Below are positions 31,688-42,223 of a stretch of 64,000 bases of DNA, piece by piece. The number at the start of each line of letters is the position of its first letter. Position 1 is the stretch's first letter. The stretch comes from Nitzschia sp. pyKryTriq1 (taxonomy: Eukaryota; Bacillariophyta; Bacillariophyceae; Bacillariales; Bacillariaceae): positions 310,001 through 374,000 of the forward strand of contig OY101128.1 in assembly GCA_956465555.1 (NCBI GenBank), given 5' to 3'. The notes beneath the pieces are model-generated. The model was not told the DNA's origin. It did not search any database and saw only the letters and a program-made list of their open reading frames with translations. Both the position numbers and the translations under genes were made by a program.

Positions 31688-33091
31688 TCATGTCATGTCG
31701 TAAATTGCCTGCAGTGCCACCTCCGTGGCAGTCGTCGGACTGATTCCAGGCCCAAACGTCTGAGTGAAATTGGATTGGTGTTGCCTCAGGGTATCCAACA
31801 TACTTTCTGACGTCAGCGATGGGATATAGGAATGGAAGCACGCCAACGCCATCTCAGTATCATTGTCATCATCGCAAATGCATACACCTTCTGTGGACAG
31901 GTTGAACCCTAGTTCATTGGCAATGTACTGGCAGCAGTTTGCCTTCCCGGAAACCGCAGGATAGAAATCAATGCAGCCAAGATTGGTGCTCTTTCCAATG
32001 CGTAAAGCTGGATGAGAGATGTCTCCATCGAGCAGAGCCTTGAAATTGCCATTTGTTTGATGCTTACTATTCACCCGAAAGCAGGTAGAATAACTCTTGG
32101 TATCAAGGACAAAGCCTTCTCGTTCCACGAGTTGATTTGCATACTGCCAGAGATGTCCCTTTCGTTGAGATACGGGGACCTCGTCTTCCACCAGGGGAAA
32201 CCCATCCGTACTTTCGTAATCAATGAGACATTCCTCATCCTCCACCTCACCATGACATCGATGGGATAACACCTCATTCCCTACATATGCCTCAGTTCCA
32301 GCACCTCCAACCTCCATCCGTTTTCTCCATACCATATCTTCTCGTAACCCAAACGGTTTCAAATCGCCATTTGCAATATTAGCACCGCTATACTCAACAG
32401 GTGTGTATGTGAATTGACCAATATCTTCGAGACAGCAATCAATACCGGTATCATCGGTAGGGTAGAAGATCCGTCCCCCAGCCTCAGTGCAGTAGGCATC
32501 AGCCTTGGGTAGGTAGGGAAGTCGATTGAGTAATGTCGATGTCCGTGCTCCCGTTACCAAGACTAGCTTAACGTCCTTCTCGAGTCGAAGATCACGACAT
32601 GTGGCTAGTGTTTGAGAGGATATCAAACCCCTTAATCCAGTGGCACTGGGTGGCAGAGCCAAAATTAGATTGGTTTCGTCATCCTGCTCTTGCTGCTTGC
32701 TTCGTGGCGACTCGTGATCTTGGAGTTCGTTTGGATAGTGGATCAAAGAGCCATCAATATCGCTGAAAATGATCTTGATGGCATTTTCGTTTCTTCTATC
32801 AGGCGTGAATCCTTCGGACAGATGAACATCACTGCTGGGTTGTGCTTCCAAATCTTGCTGGATCCATTCCTCTGCGGTAGACGGAGGCGCGATGATGATG
32901 ACGTCGGCGTCCACTTCTTTGTTGGATTCTTCATGTTCACGGAGGGAAGTGGCAGTTGCAGTAGTCGATCTTGATGGGCGAAGCGTCTTTGTCAGTGGCG
33001 ATTGAAAGGCATGGATCGGCAACGCATTGATATTTAGGAATGCCAGTGCCACTGCTGCAGTTGCCGCCGATGGCTTGAGTAGGATCACCAT
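31688..33091 (-). CDS. HAD-family phosphatase, sucrose-phosphatase-like, plastid-type
   Basis: A single exon of 467 aa. The signal peptide (about 8-28) ends in HAFQSP, an ASAFAP-like motif, pointing to the plastid. HAD motif I is FSDIDGSL (Asp111 nucleophile, Asp113), motif II is LVTGAR and the late acidic motif is CDDDNDTEMA. The cap region with LPKADAYCTEAGGRIFYP and the C2-type order recall the sucrose-6-phosphate phosphatase / Cof-type subfamily. A sugar-phosphate substrate is likely but not proven. The gene is divergent from the P450 gene, with 729 bp between starts. Confidence 0.78.
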   Translation of the reverse strand: MVILLKPSAATAAVALAFLNINALPIHAFQSPLTKTLRPSRSTTATATSLREHEESNKEVDADVIIIAPPSTAEEWIQQDLEAQPSSDVHLSEGFTPDRRNENAIKIIFSDIDGSLIHYPNELQDHESPRSKQQEQDDETNLILALPPSATGLRGLISSQTLATCRDLRLEKDVKLVLVTGARTSTLLNRLPYLPKADAYCTEAGGRIFYPTDDTGIDCCLEDIGQFTYTPVEYSGANIANGDLKPFGLREDMVWRKRMEVGGAGTEAYVGNEVLSHRCHGEVEDEECLIDYESTDGFPLVEDEVPVSQRKGHLWQYANQLVEREGFVLDTKSYSTCFRVNSKHQTNGNFKALLDGDISHPALRIGKSTNLGCIDFYPAVSGKANCCQYIANELGFNLSTEGVCICDDDNDTEMALACFHSYIPSLTSESMLDTLRQHQSNFTQTFGPGISPTTATEVALQAIYDMT

Positions 33092-33820
33092 GCCTTATAC
33101 TTGCACTATCCTTTTCGAAAGCAGCTACGTGTAGCTGAGGAGTGCTCAACACAGGAGAGATACGAAATATTATGTATGGTATAGGACGAAGAAGAGAAGA
33201 TAGCAATTTCTGCCGTAGCCAGGTATCGTACTGCTTACCACTTGTCGACGGTATCAGTGATTGGCAATGCGCGTGTGTGACCCCCGAAGTATATCATGGA
33301 TCTTTGTTCGACTCAAACGACCTCTCCCTCTCATCTGAATAAGAATAGTAAAATAAAATCTAAAAACAAAAGAGTGAAGTCACTGATCGCCACAATTATT
33401 ACACTACTACTTGGCGATTGATTCCATATCTAGTAGGACGAGCCGCCCCATTTATCTTGTATTTGCTTCACTATGGGATGTCGTGCGGAAAAAAGTATAA
33501 GACAAGTATAATAGTTTCTCCGGATATAATAAAAGAACAAGGCCTCTAATACATTTTTGGCATGATACGGTGGGCTTCGCCTTATAGAAGGCGTATAAGG
33601 CGAAGCCCATCATTTCCGGTACTACTAGATATGATCATTGATGGTCGATGAATATTCGAATTGCATCTACTACTGCTGTATCTCGGTATTACTCCTACTG
33701 CAACAATAGCACAACTACCAGTGGTCTACGAAGGAGAGTGCGGTGTTGGTCAAAATCTGTTTTGGTGAACAAAGAAAACAGGTGTTTCTTCCATCACGAG
33801 CTCAAGCAAGCAAGCAAAAG
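33092..33820. other. divergent promoter region, HAD and P450 genes
   Basis: Holds the strong hairpin at 33571-33609 and a CCGGTACTACTAG segment near 33615. A frame at 33648-33839 overlaps the P450 start and shows no domain. Confidence 0.5.
33571..33609. repeat. perfect 16-bp hairpin
   Basis: TGGGCTTCGCCTTATA (33571-33586), a 7-nt loop GAAGGCG, then its exact reverse complement (33594-33609). It lies 212 bp upstream of the P450 ATG. It could be a MITE-type tip, a small structured RNA or a protein-binding palindrome; nothing in it is diagnostic. Confidence 0.85.
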
Positions 33821-35445
33821 ATGGTACTCGCAATCTTGATAAACAACAACAACAACAACAACAACAACGGCCAGCAGTTGTCGTCGACGACGACGCTGGT
33901 TGTCGGAGCGTTGGTCACCGGCGTCTCGTTGTATTACGTTTCGAAACGAACTTCACTCTCGGCTACTGGCGAACAACAGCCCAAAAAACAGTCAGTGGTC
34001 GTTCCTTACGCATCCGCGGGAATTCTCGCCAGCGTGAAAGGAATGAGCGGCAGAGACAATCCACTCTTTTTGTTGGCCTTGGCCAAGGAGGCCAAGGAAC
34101 AGAATGGCTGTGTGGACGGAACCTTCCGGTTGCCTCTCAGTCCAGGTGGACTCTATGTGATTGGAAGTCACAAAGTGGCCCGAATGATCCTGCAAGACTT
34201 GACGACCGATAAGGCTCCCCAGTTTTACAATCCCTTTAACCAAATGACGGGTTCCAAGTCCTGCATCTTCACGGGGATGAAATCGGAATATCATACCATG
34301 GTATGTGTCATGTATCCATAATTGAACAAAGAATGAAATTAAATGAAGCTCACAAGAAAACTCATTTCCCGCGTTGTATTTTGTATTTATGGTGGTGCTA
34401 TAGGTGAGAAAAAGCACGCGACCTGCATTTTCCAATAAGGAAATTGCAAGGATGAATTCAATTTCAAGCGCAGTCATTGAGGAATGGATTTCCAAGACTG
34501 CTATTCCTCTGGCAGAAAGTGGCAAGCCGTTCGACCCTCCAGACGAGATGCTCAAAGTCGTGATGAAAATCATTTGTAAGGCTGCTTTCGAATACGATAT
34601 ATCTGATACCGAACATGAAGAATTCGTGGAGAATATGGAAAAATGTTTGAGAGAATACGCTTTCAAGCAAGGATCAAATCCTCTGCGACAAGTGTTTGGG
34701 CTGCTGATAAAGGAAGTACGCGATGCCAAACAAAGTTCCAAACATACTCAAGAGTTTGCCGCCCGTGTACTGGAAGCATACCGACAGAAGAAGCCCAACA
34801 CGAAGTCTGACGCCAACACTCTGATTAAGCTCATCGCTACAAACGACCAGTACCCGTCCGACGCAGACAGGATTGGTGAAATCATTCTGTTTCTTCTAGC
34901 CGGTCATGATACGACAGGTTTTACTCTTGGGACTACCCTGACCCTTCTGGCAAAGTACCCGCGTGTCCGAATTGAAGAAAGTCTCATCATCGTCATCATC
35001 CGACAAATCATGCTGGGCCACTGACTGTGAATATTTGAAGTATGTTATCAAAGAAAGTATGCGTCTGCATCCTTCCGCTGCCATTAATGGAACTCGCAAG
35101 ACGGGACGAGCCTTCGAGACGGACGATGGCAGGGTCATTCCCAAAGGAGCCACCATCTTCTGCCTCAATGCCGCATTTGGGCGGGACGAACGTTATTTTG
35201 AGAACCCTGAAGAGTTCAATCCAGACCGATGGTACAATGCTACGGAGGACATGAAATTGGCGGTCATGAACTTCTCGGCGGGTAGTCGTAACTGCGTGGG
35301 CCAGTCCTTGGCCATGGCCGAGATCAACACCATCATTCCCAGTATCATCACCGAATTCTCCTTGGAACTGGTGAAAGATGGAACACCCGATTACTTTTTG
35401 ACATGGAAGCTTGCTGGAGCGGAGGTTAGACTGAAGAAACTATAG
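33821..35445 (+). pseudogene. cytochrome P450 with apparent frameshift
   Basis: Exon 1 (33821..34300) and exon 2 from 34404, with a GTATGT...TATAG intron (34301..34403). The protein has an Asn-rich N-terminus, a membrane anchor (about 25-45), the I-helix LAGHDTTG, ExxR as KESMRLHP, the FNPDRW box and the haem loop FSAGSRNCVGQ with its cysteine ligand. Near 34957-34970, just after LLAKYPRV, the frame breaks: the first frame ends shortly after at 35024 while homology (SELKKVSS...) continues in the next frame to the stop at 35445. About five residues of helix J also seem missing, so a deletion of about 14 bp would explain both. No GT-AG intron of normal size fits. It is either a recent pseudogene, an allele or an assembly error. 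The substrate is unknown. Confidence 0.75.
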
Positions 35446-35926
35446 CTAATAGTAGAAAAATCGCAATGCTTCGTACATTACTCTCTACTATACTAGCTCT
35501 ACCGGTACCTGTAATAGAGACGAACTTGTGGTATCATCATTTATTCGACGAAAGTGGCGTCATCGACGTCCCAAAAATCTACTTGGATCGGATGGATCAT
35601 TTTTCATCCTGCGCACCGCCCCGCGCGCTTCGGTTAGTGACTCAGCGGCCGCCGCGCCGGGCGGCAGTCGTGCCACGCACGAATTCGATCGCATCGCAGC
35701 AAAAGCAAGAAATACGCGTGTACCCTGTACTGTGTACGAACACGGGTACGATGACATCATCTCGCATCTCTCATGAAAAAAATGAAGATGGGAAATGGGA
35801 ATGACGATGAGGCACCGCATTCTCAATTCTGAATTCTGACAACTACTGACGACCGACAACCGCCTCATTACGATTGATAGACTTTCGAGCTAGTTAGTTC
35901 TTGAAACCTACTGTACAACAAGAAGA
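35446..35926. other. intergenic flank of the polytopic protein gene
   Basis: Contains CTACCGGTACCTG at about 35501 and GC-rich DNA near 35640. No gene is seen. Confidence 0.5.
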
Positions 35927-36823
35927 ATGACAACAAAGAGCAACAGCGACGATAAAAATTCGTTTTACGCCAAGGCCGGAAATGCCTGCCACGCGATTAC
36001 GATTGTCAGCACCTTGGGATTTGCGTTGTTGGCGGGAACGTACATGAGAGATCCTGCCTTCACATTCTTTGACGGACAATGGAAGCAAGAAGGATTTTGC
36101 ATCACCAATCGTGACGTCGCGTACTGGAACTCGCACGATCTATGCCTCTACGTGGACACGGCCATGGCCCTCCTTGCGGCTGGATTGTTCTTGACGTGGC
36201 GAAAGGATCCTGGGATGGAGAGTGCGAATGTGATCTTTCAATCGGGTATTCCCGGAGTGTTGTTCCATGGAGTCGCACATGGAGCACTGGGCAAAGCCAT
36301 TCGAGACGGCACTGTCAACTTGGAGGATGGTCACAAATTGCCGATTGAAACGGCCATGGAAAAAATGAGTGAAAGTGATAATCCCTTGCTGACTGCGGCC
36401 GCTATTCTTCCACTCGTGGCCTTTTGGTTCTTTTTGAGCAAGGCCAGTATGCCACAAGTCTCGAATGGCTATGTTGCCTTGGCCGCAGGTCTGGCGGTTC
36501 TGAGACAAATGTATACTCCCAACTTTTTTGGATTCACGTATGTCCAAACCATTCTCTTGCTTCAATTTTCCATCAATCAATTGGCTCGTCCCAAGAATGA
36601 AAAAGATTTTGGCTACTTTTTGTATCCTGCAATTGTGGCATTGCCACTCACCTTTGTGGGATGGATGGAAAGTACCATGTGTTCTACCATGGTCCGGGAT
36701 TTCCTGTACGGGCACCTTGCGTATGACGCGTACATTCCAGTGGCCATGATGACTTGGTACGCCACGGTTCATCATCAACAACAACGAGCAGCAGCAACTG
36801 GCAGCAAGATGAAAAATCTCTAA
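35927..36823 (+). CDS. polytopic membrane protein, unknown
   Basis: A single exon of 298 aa from ATG 35927 (AGAAGAATG). Six or seven hydrophobic segments are visible: about 20-40, 75-92, 150-170, 178-192, 200-215, 229-247 and 260-280. The loop GVLFHGVAHGALGKAIRDG has two histidines and GHLAYDAYIPVAMM two more polar sites near the end. No cleavable signal and no plastid motif are seen. I do not recognise the family; the histidines in and near membrane segments could bind metal or haem, but that is speculation. Confidence 0.75.
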   Translation: MTTKSNSDDKNSFYAKAGNACHAITIVSTLGFALLAGTYMRDPAFTFFDGQWKQEGFCITNRDVAYWNSHDLCLYVDTAMALLAAGLFLTWRKDPGMESANVIFQSGIPGVLFHGVAHGALGKAIRDGTVNLEDGHKLPIETAMEKMSESDNPLLTAAAILPLVAFWFFLSKASMPQVSNGYVALAAGLAVLRQMYTPNFFGFTYVQTILLLQFSINQLARPKNEKDFGYFLYPAIVALPLTFVGWMESTMCSTMVRDFLYGHLAYDAYIPVAMMTWYATVHHQQQRAAATGSKMKNL

Positions 36824-37014
36824 ACAGAGACCGGTCGCTCCAGTACAAGTCTTGCTGGAAAACATGATAATCCCCTGGTTTAATGTTCATTCTAATCAAT
36901 GCTAATAACTGTACGTCGTTTTCAAAAAGCCCCCCCAGGGCGTAACCAACAGAGAAATAGTATTGATAGCCCCAAAGATCTCTGTTATCGACTTACAGAC
37001 CGTCTGACATTTTC
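36824..37014. other. short convergent intergenic region
   Basis: The 191 bp between two convergent stop codons hold both 3' UTRs. No other feature is seen. Confidence 0.5.
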
Positions 37015-40000
37015 CTACATTTTGCCATGTAGTCGAGCGTTATTCTTTTCCGACGTCTTGATGTGTCCCAAATCCCGAAACCAAGGTTTTCGTTTCGTTT
37101 TCCCATTCTTATTTTGTGTGGTTGCCGTCTTGGTGCTTTTATCACTCGTCTTGCTACTAGCAGTGTCGTCTGACGATCGGATGATCGACTTTCTCAGCAC
37201 CGATTGCTGTTGTTGTCTTATCGGACTTCCAACGGCTTTTTCTCTCGTTTCGTCATTCATTCCTGGACTCCGTTGACGACCTTCTGGTTCTACTAGGAGT
37301 ACTCTTGAGGGTTGATGGAGGGTCGCCTGGAGTTGCTCGAACTGTTCCTTGGTTTTCTTGTGTTCTTCGTCCAATTCTTTGTATTGCCCAATGACTTGTC
37401 GCAAGTGATCTTCTCGAAGCAACTGCTTCTTTCTGGCTACCTTGGCTGCCGCTTGAGCCTTTTCCAATTCGGTTTCCAAGAAGGAAATCTTTCCAAGAGC
37501 CACATTGCGCTCACGGATGAGAGAATCTGCACCTTCTGATGACGACGAGGATTCCATGCCATTCTTCGTTTCGTCATTGTCGTCGAATCCAATTTCGCTT
37601 TCCTCCGCCTTTCGTTTCTCTTCTTCCTTTACCTTTTCTTGGATTTGCGAGAACAATATCTCCGATTCTTCCTTGATTTTATTGTACTCACGAATGACAT
37701 CTCGAAGATCCTCTTCTCGGTGCTTGAGTTGTGACCGGGCATGCTGGGCACATTGTTCCGCCTCAAAGAGCTCTGACTTGAGCTGTTCGATCGTTCGCAA
37801 GGCCTGGTCGTGATCTTTCTGTAGTTGTAGATATCGGCCGATTTCAGATTCAAATTGGACCTTGTTGTTATTGTTTCCATCTTCAAATAACATGCTCTTG
37901 TTCTCTTCGCAGCGCTCGTCTCGACCTTCGGCACTGCTGACACCTCCGACACTTGTCAAATGGGATCCGTCAAAGGATGAAACCAAGTTGTAGGGAGTAG
38001 TACAGGTATCGCCATTTCCGTTGCTAGTGGCACCATCTTCCTGTCGTTGGTCTGCGGCCAATGGTGGTAATCCGTCTCTGGCACGGAAAATGGGTGATGC
38101 AGGCGGGCTTTGTTGCCCTTGATGTTGTCGTTGTTGGATCGGGCTAGGATGATGATGCGGGTGTTGGGCTTCCAGCTCTTCTTGATGCCCAATGGCATCT
38201 TGCAAATTCTTTTCACCTTCTTCTTGCTTCCTCTGGGCGACATCCGCATTGGACTTGGTCGTACGGAGTTCCATAGCCATACGCTCAACCTTCAGTTCCG
38301 CCATGCGGAGCTGATCTTTGAGCCGCTTGAGCTCCTCATCTTTCTGAATCTTTTCCACTGCCGTTTTCACATCGGTATTCGCTGAAGTATCAATGTCCTG
38401 GTTATTCTTCATCACGGCTTGGTTGTATTCCTCCAAAAGCTTTTGGTACTGCATACGCACTACTCGATGCTCCTTTTCACGGGCCTCGTGTCGAATCTTG
38501 GCCGTATTGGCCGCCAATTTGATTTTCTGGGTTTCGCCCTTGAGATTTCGAAGGGCCCATTTAGCTTCGTCGATATTATCGGGACCATCATGGATATTCC
38601 AATCCTCGTCATCGCAATGCTCTACCACGGAAGACTCGGATTGCTGCATTGCCTGCGCCCGAGCAAAGACGTCAAAATGAACTACGGCCAAACGCCGTTG
38701 ATGCTCCAGGAAGACAGGGTTGACCAATGACGAAAGGAATTCATCCTCTTTAGTTCCTTCTGTTACCGCTCTTGGCTCTCCCGGAGTCGCAGGAGTATTC
38801 ATGGAAATAGTTGTTGGTGCCTCTCCCGATAGTTCTCCTTCTCGAGACGCAAGTGATCCCAACACGAGCTGGAGGTGACGTTGATACCGAATGAAATCCA
38901 AAACCGAGAAATCAACTGCAAGGTGTGATGCAGGAAATTGTAACGCAGACGATGTCTCTGCCAGCAGGTGTTGGTGGATAATGGCCAGTTTGCTTTGGTG
39001 CACAATCCGGTCATACCAGAAAGGCCGTGAAGACTCTTCGTGTCGTCGAGCTCGAACAAGGTCCTTCAAAAGGTTACAATAATCGTCGTGAAACCTTTCA
39101 GTCGCAGGGGGGTCGTTGGGACCGCTGTCAATGGGACCTGCTCTGCCTCCTCCCCTCAGTTCCTTTTCAAGAAGTTTGATTCTTTCATGCGCGACTGGAC
39201 ATTGATTAACGATTTCCTGCTGGGTTGACTCTCCGATCGGAAGACCGACATCATGGAGCTGGACAATCAGATCCGAAATTCTTGATAGTGCCATCTGATA
39301 CGACGACTGCAACAGATTGAATCGATTGGACGCGTCCTGCTCGACTCGTTTCAGCCTGTCTTCCATGTCACAGCAATTGTCCCGAAGTTCCTTGATCGTG
39401 CTTTCGTCTTGTTTGTTTTTCTCGGTGGCTTGATTCAGTTGTGTAACAAGTCCTCCGTGTTTTGCCAGAACTGCCTCGTTTTCTCGACGAAGTTTCTGTT
39501 GCTGCAAGATCGCCTCTTGCATTGAGGCTTTGGACTTGTCGACCGCAGCTTTTAGTTCCTTAATAGCTTTCGTCTGCTCCTCGATTCGTTTCTCTAGTTT
39601 GGCCTTCTCTGCACTTCCCATTTCCTTGATTTGCTGCACTTGGTCTTCAAGATCCACAATATTAGTCAAGGCTTCATCATACTTCTTTTGAAGGTCGGAC
39701 AAGTCATCTTCGAGCTGCGTGTGCATTTCCATGAAGACATCAAATTCCTCGTTAAGCTCATCGTGTCTCTCCTTTTCGGCATTGACTGTCTCTTCAAACT
39801 CCTTTTCAAGCTCTTCTTTCTCCTTCAAAATTTTGTTCATCTTGTTGGCGTGCTTCTTCTTTAGACTTTCGCACTGAACTTGGAAGAACTTTTCTGTGTC
39901 TGTCACTTGCCCCTCTATTTCCTCGATTTGCTTGGAGTACTCCTTTTCTAAGTGATCATATTTCTCTTTTAGTTCCTTGTACTCAGTTTGATATTCTTCC

Positions 40001-41247
40001 AGTTTCTTCTTGCAGGCCACATGTTTGACCATTGTATTCTCGGCGAGCAGAAGGGCATCCTCCAGTTCTTTCTCGATCTTCCTATTGTCCTTGCGAGATG
40101 CATCACGTTCTGTTTGCATTTGCTCCAGTCGTTCCTTTAGCTCCTCAATGTAGCTCTGCTTTTCTCGAATATCTTGCGCTGAGACTTTGGATTTGCTTAG
40201 CTCCGCACTCATACGGATTATTCGTGCCAGTGCCTCTTCGTAGTATTTTTTCAGAGTCTTGTGTTCTTGAAGAAGGACGTCGGGTGGTGGAACCACGTCA
40301 GAAAAGGACGAGGCATCCGAAACTGTGGAGCCGTTCTCATCATACTGGCTAGAAGCCTGGTCTAGAATGGAAGTGTTGATGGACATCGGGGATGTCTGAG
40401 TGTCCAACCGAGAGCCCAATTCACCCTGTTTATTGGCTATCCAGGACCCTTCGGTCGAATCAGCCGTTTGGGAAGAGCTCAGTGATTGGCACTGAGTTTC
40501 CAACTCTTGGATTCGTTCATGATTTGAGACTTTCTCTTCTCGAAGTGATTCACATTCATGAATAAGACGTTGTCGATCCTCTTCCATTGCCTTGATTTTG
40601 CGCTTGATGCTGTCGAGTGGATTCGCCCCCTGTGGTGAACACGAAGACACCCCAGCGTTGGCGGCCTTTTCCTTTTCAAACTCTGCCGTAGCAGAGTTGA
40701 GAGTTTGGACAACGTCTCCCATCTCAATCAGTAATTTTTGATTGCGCTCCTGCTCCATCTTACTCTTCTGCCACGCCGCCGTACAGTCTTCGAGCTTCTT
40801 CGCAAGCTCCTCATTGACCATGGTAAGACTGCCTTTTTCGTCAAGTAGCCTTTGATTGGCAGCCTCACATTTTTGAAGCGCGTGCCGTAATCGATCCACT
40901 GACAAAGCCATTTCGGCATGTTCCATGGATTTGACAAGCAACTTTTCTTCGAGTTCATTGGTATCTCTTGATTCCAGAATCTCGGACAAGTTGGAGATCT
41001 TGGCCGACTTTTCCAAGCACTGAAACTCCAAGTCATCAATCCGCTCGTCTTGAAATGCATGCGCATCTCGCAAGTCGTCATATTCAATCGATTGGCGTTC
41101 GAGACGTTCTTTCAAGTCTGCATTCTCGCGCTTGGTCGATTCTAGCTTGGCTTGTAAATTCTCGGCCAGTCGCGACCATTTCTCCAACGTCGCCGAGGAC
41201 AGCGTAGATTGAGCGTCGCCGTCGTCTTCTCTCTCGGCCGACTGCAT
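37015..41247 (-). CDS. 1410-aa coiled-coil protein
   Basis: A single long exon. Most of residues 15-700 and 940-1340 is heptad-rich, with Glu/Lys/Leu/Gln dominating, so long coiled coils are expected. A more globular region (about 650-900, with FWYDRIVHQSKLAIIHQHLL and FLEHQRRLAVVHFDVF) interrupts it. In the C-terminal part a unit of the type RxEHxxRxVxxQYxKLxEE recurs three times (AREKEHRVVRMQYQKLLEEY, LKHREEDLRDVIREYNKIKEE, LLREDHLRQVIGQYKELDEE). The basic tail ends RKPWFRDLGHIKT. There are no motor or kinase motifs. A cytoskeletal or centrosomal scaffold is plausible; the exact role is unknown. The gene is divergent from the MYND gene. Confidence 0.82.
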   Translation of the reverse strand: MQSAEREDDGDAQSTLSSATLEKWSRLAENLQAKLESTKRENADLKERLERQSIEYDDLRDAHAFQDERIDDLEFQCLEKSAKISNLSEILESRDTNELEEKLLVKSMEHAEMALSVDRLRHALQKCEAANQRLLDEKGSLTMVNEELAKKLEDCTAAWQKSKMEQERNQKLLIEMGDVVQTLNSATAEFEKEKAANAGVSSCSPQGANPLDSIKRKIKAMEEDRQRLIHECESLREEKVSNHERIQELETQCQSLSSSQTADSTEGSWIANKQGELGSRLDTQTSPMSINTSILDQASSQYDENGSTVSDASSFSDVVPPPDVLLQEHKTLKKYYEEALARIIRMSAELSKSKVSAQDIREKQSYIEELKERLEQMQTERDASRKDNRKIEKELEDALLLAENTMVKHVACKKKLEEYQTEYKELKEKYDHLEKEYSKQIEEIEGQVTDTEKFFQVQCESLKKKHANKMNKILKEKEELEKEFEETVNAEKERHDELNEEFDVFMEMHTQLEDDLSDLQKKYDEALTNIVDLEDQVQQIKEMGSAEKAKLEKRIEEQTKAIKELKAAVDKSKASMQEAILQQQKLRRENEAVLAKHGGLVTQLNQATEKNKQDESTIKELRDNCCDMEDRLKRVEQDASNRFNLLQSSYQMALSRISDLIVQLHDVGLPIGESTQQEIVNQCPVAHERIKLLEKELRGGGRAGPIDSGPNDPPATERFHDDYCNLLKDLVRARRHEESSRPFWYDRIVHQSKLAIIHQHLLAETSSALQFPASHLAVDFSVLDFIRYQRHLQLVLGSLASREGELSGEAPTTISMNTPATPGEPRAVTEGTKEDEFLSSLVNPVFLEHQRRLAVVHFDVFARAQAMQQSESSVVEHCDDEDWNIHDGPDNIDEAKWALRNLKGETQKIKLAANTAKIRHEAREKEHRVVRMQYQKLLEEYNQAVMKNNQDIDTSANTDVKTAVEKIQKDEELKRLKDQLRMAELKVERMAMELRTTKSNADVAQRKQEEGEKNLQDAIGHQEELEAQHPHHHPSPIQQRQHQGQQSPPASPIFRARDGLPPLAADQRQEDGATSNGNGDTCTTPYNLVSSFDGSHLTSVGGVSSAEGRDERCEENKSMLFEDGNNNNKVQFESEIGRYLQLQKDHDQALRTIEQLKSELFEAEQCAQHARSQLKHREEDLRDVIREYNKIKEESEILFSQIQEKVKEEEKRKAEESEIGFDDNDETKNGMESSSSSEGADSLIRERNVALGKISFLETELEKAQAAAKVARKKQLLREDHLRQVIGQYKELDEEHKKTKEQFEQLQATLHQPSRVLLVEPEGRQRSPGMNDETREKAVGSPIRQQQQSVLRKSIIRSSDDTASSKTSDKSTKTATTQNKNGKTKRKPWFRDLGHIKTSEKNNARLHGKM

Positions 41248-41773
41248 TATTTTTAGTACTGTTGTCGTCGTCGTCTTTCTAAAAGAAACTCTTTATCGAA
41301 ATATCATGGTCGGTCTCGTCGCAAAGGACGAGGATGAGGAATGATGTCGCTACAAAAGGCTCGATAGACGACGACTCTTTTCACTTGTTGGGGAGTATCG
41401 AGGAACAGTCTTTCAATTTTGTGAGGCCAACGCCCCGGCGGGCTCGAAAAAAGATTTCCCAACGGGCCTACCTGGTGCCATAATGGCGGGACTGTCTGCG
41501 GTCTGAAAACACGTTTATGACGTCATCAGAGAAGAACATACATGTCTGTCCGTCTACAGTATCTATCAATTTTACACTATGTACTACTGTATGTACGCCG
41601 TCCGAACGTTCGTTCTCCGCCCTCGAAATAATTCGACGAAGATCATCGACATCCGTCCCGATCGAGATATTGGATGGGTTGTTGGTTGTTGTAACAAACC
41701 ACAACCCCAACTCACCACCATTATTCATTCATTCATTCATTCATTACCATCGCCGTGCGTTTGCAACGACAAC
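41248..41773. other. divergent promoter region, coiled-coil and MYND genes
   Basis: An ATTC tetranucleotide repeat lies at about 41722-41745, just before the MYND start. The MYND frame is open upstream to an ATG at 41579, but those residues look unconserved. Confidence 0.5.
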
Positions 41774-42223
41774 ATGTCGTCTATTAGTACACCTCAAGCA
41801 GCAGCAGCAGCAGCAGCAAAGACGTGTTCTGTCTGCACAAAAAGTAATGCCACCAAACGTTGCTCCCGCTGCAACATTGTATGGTACTGCGGCCAGGAAT
41901 GCCAAAAAAAGGATTGGAAGAAGCACAAGCCCGTCTGCAACAGCGAATATCAATCCCACCAATACGAATTACATAAGAAAGCCTTTGATGCTATCATTGA
42001 GAAATACAATCTAAAGACGGAAGAAAAGTCAACGGAAATCGCAGAGCTTTTGACGAGTGGGGTAGACACGGTGACGGCCCCGAGCTTTGCCGAACGATTT
42101 GGGATGGATCTGGAAGAAGCTGTGGTCTTTCTCGAATGGGTCAAGGTTGGAGTCAAATTCAAAGAAGAAACTGTGGATATTGCCAAGAAGAGTGGATTCG
42201 GGGATGTGGCGGCAAAGCGATGA
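41774..42223 (+). CDS. MYND zinc-finger protein
   Basis: 149 aa from ATG 41774 (GACAACATG). After an Ala-rich start, residues about 18-55 form a complete MYND finger: CSVC, CSRC, WYCGQEC and HKPVC supply the eight zinc ligands in the usual spacing. The rest is a small helical region (FAERFGMDLEEAVVFLEWVK...). MYND fingers bind proline-rich peptides in partner proteins; no catalytic domain is attached here. An in-frame ATG at 41579 would add 65 residues over what looks like 5' UTR with an ATTC repeat, so I prefer the later start. Confidence 0.85.
   Translation: MSSISTPQAAAAAAAKTCSVCTKSNATKRCSRCNIVWYCGQECQKKDWKKHKPVCNSEYQSHQYELHKKAFDAIIEKYNLKTEEKSTEIAELLTSGVDTVTAPSFAERFGMDLEEAVVFLEWVKVGVKFKEETVDIAKKSGFGDVAAKR

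Noticed and set aside
34955-34976. A 22-bp GT...AG intron that would rescue the P450 frame
   Set aside because: Far below the shortest intron seen here (87 bp) and too short for normal splicing.
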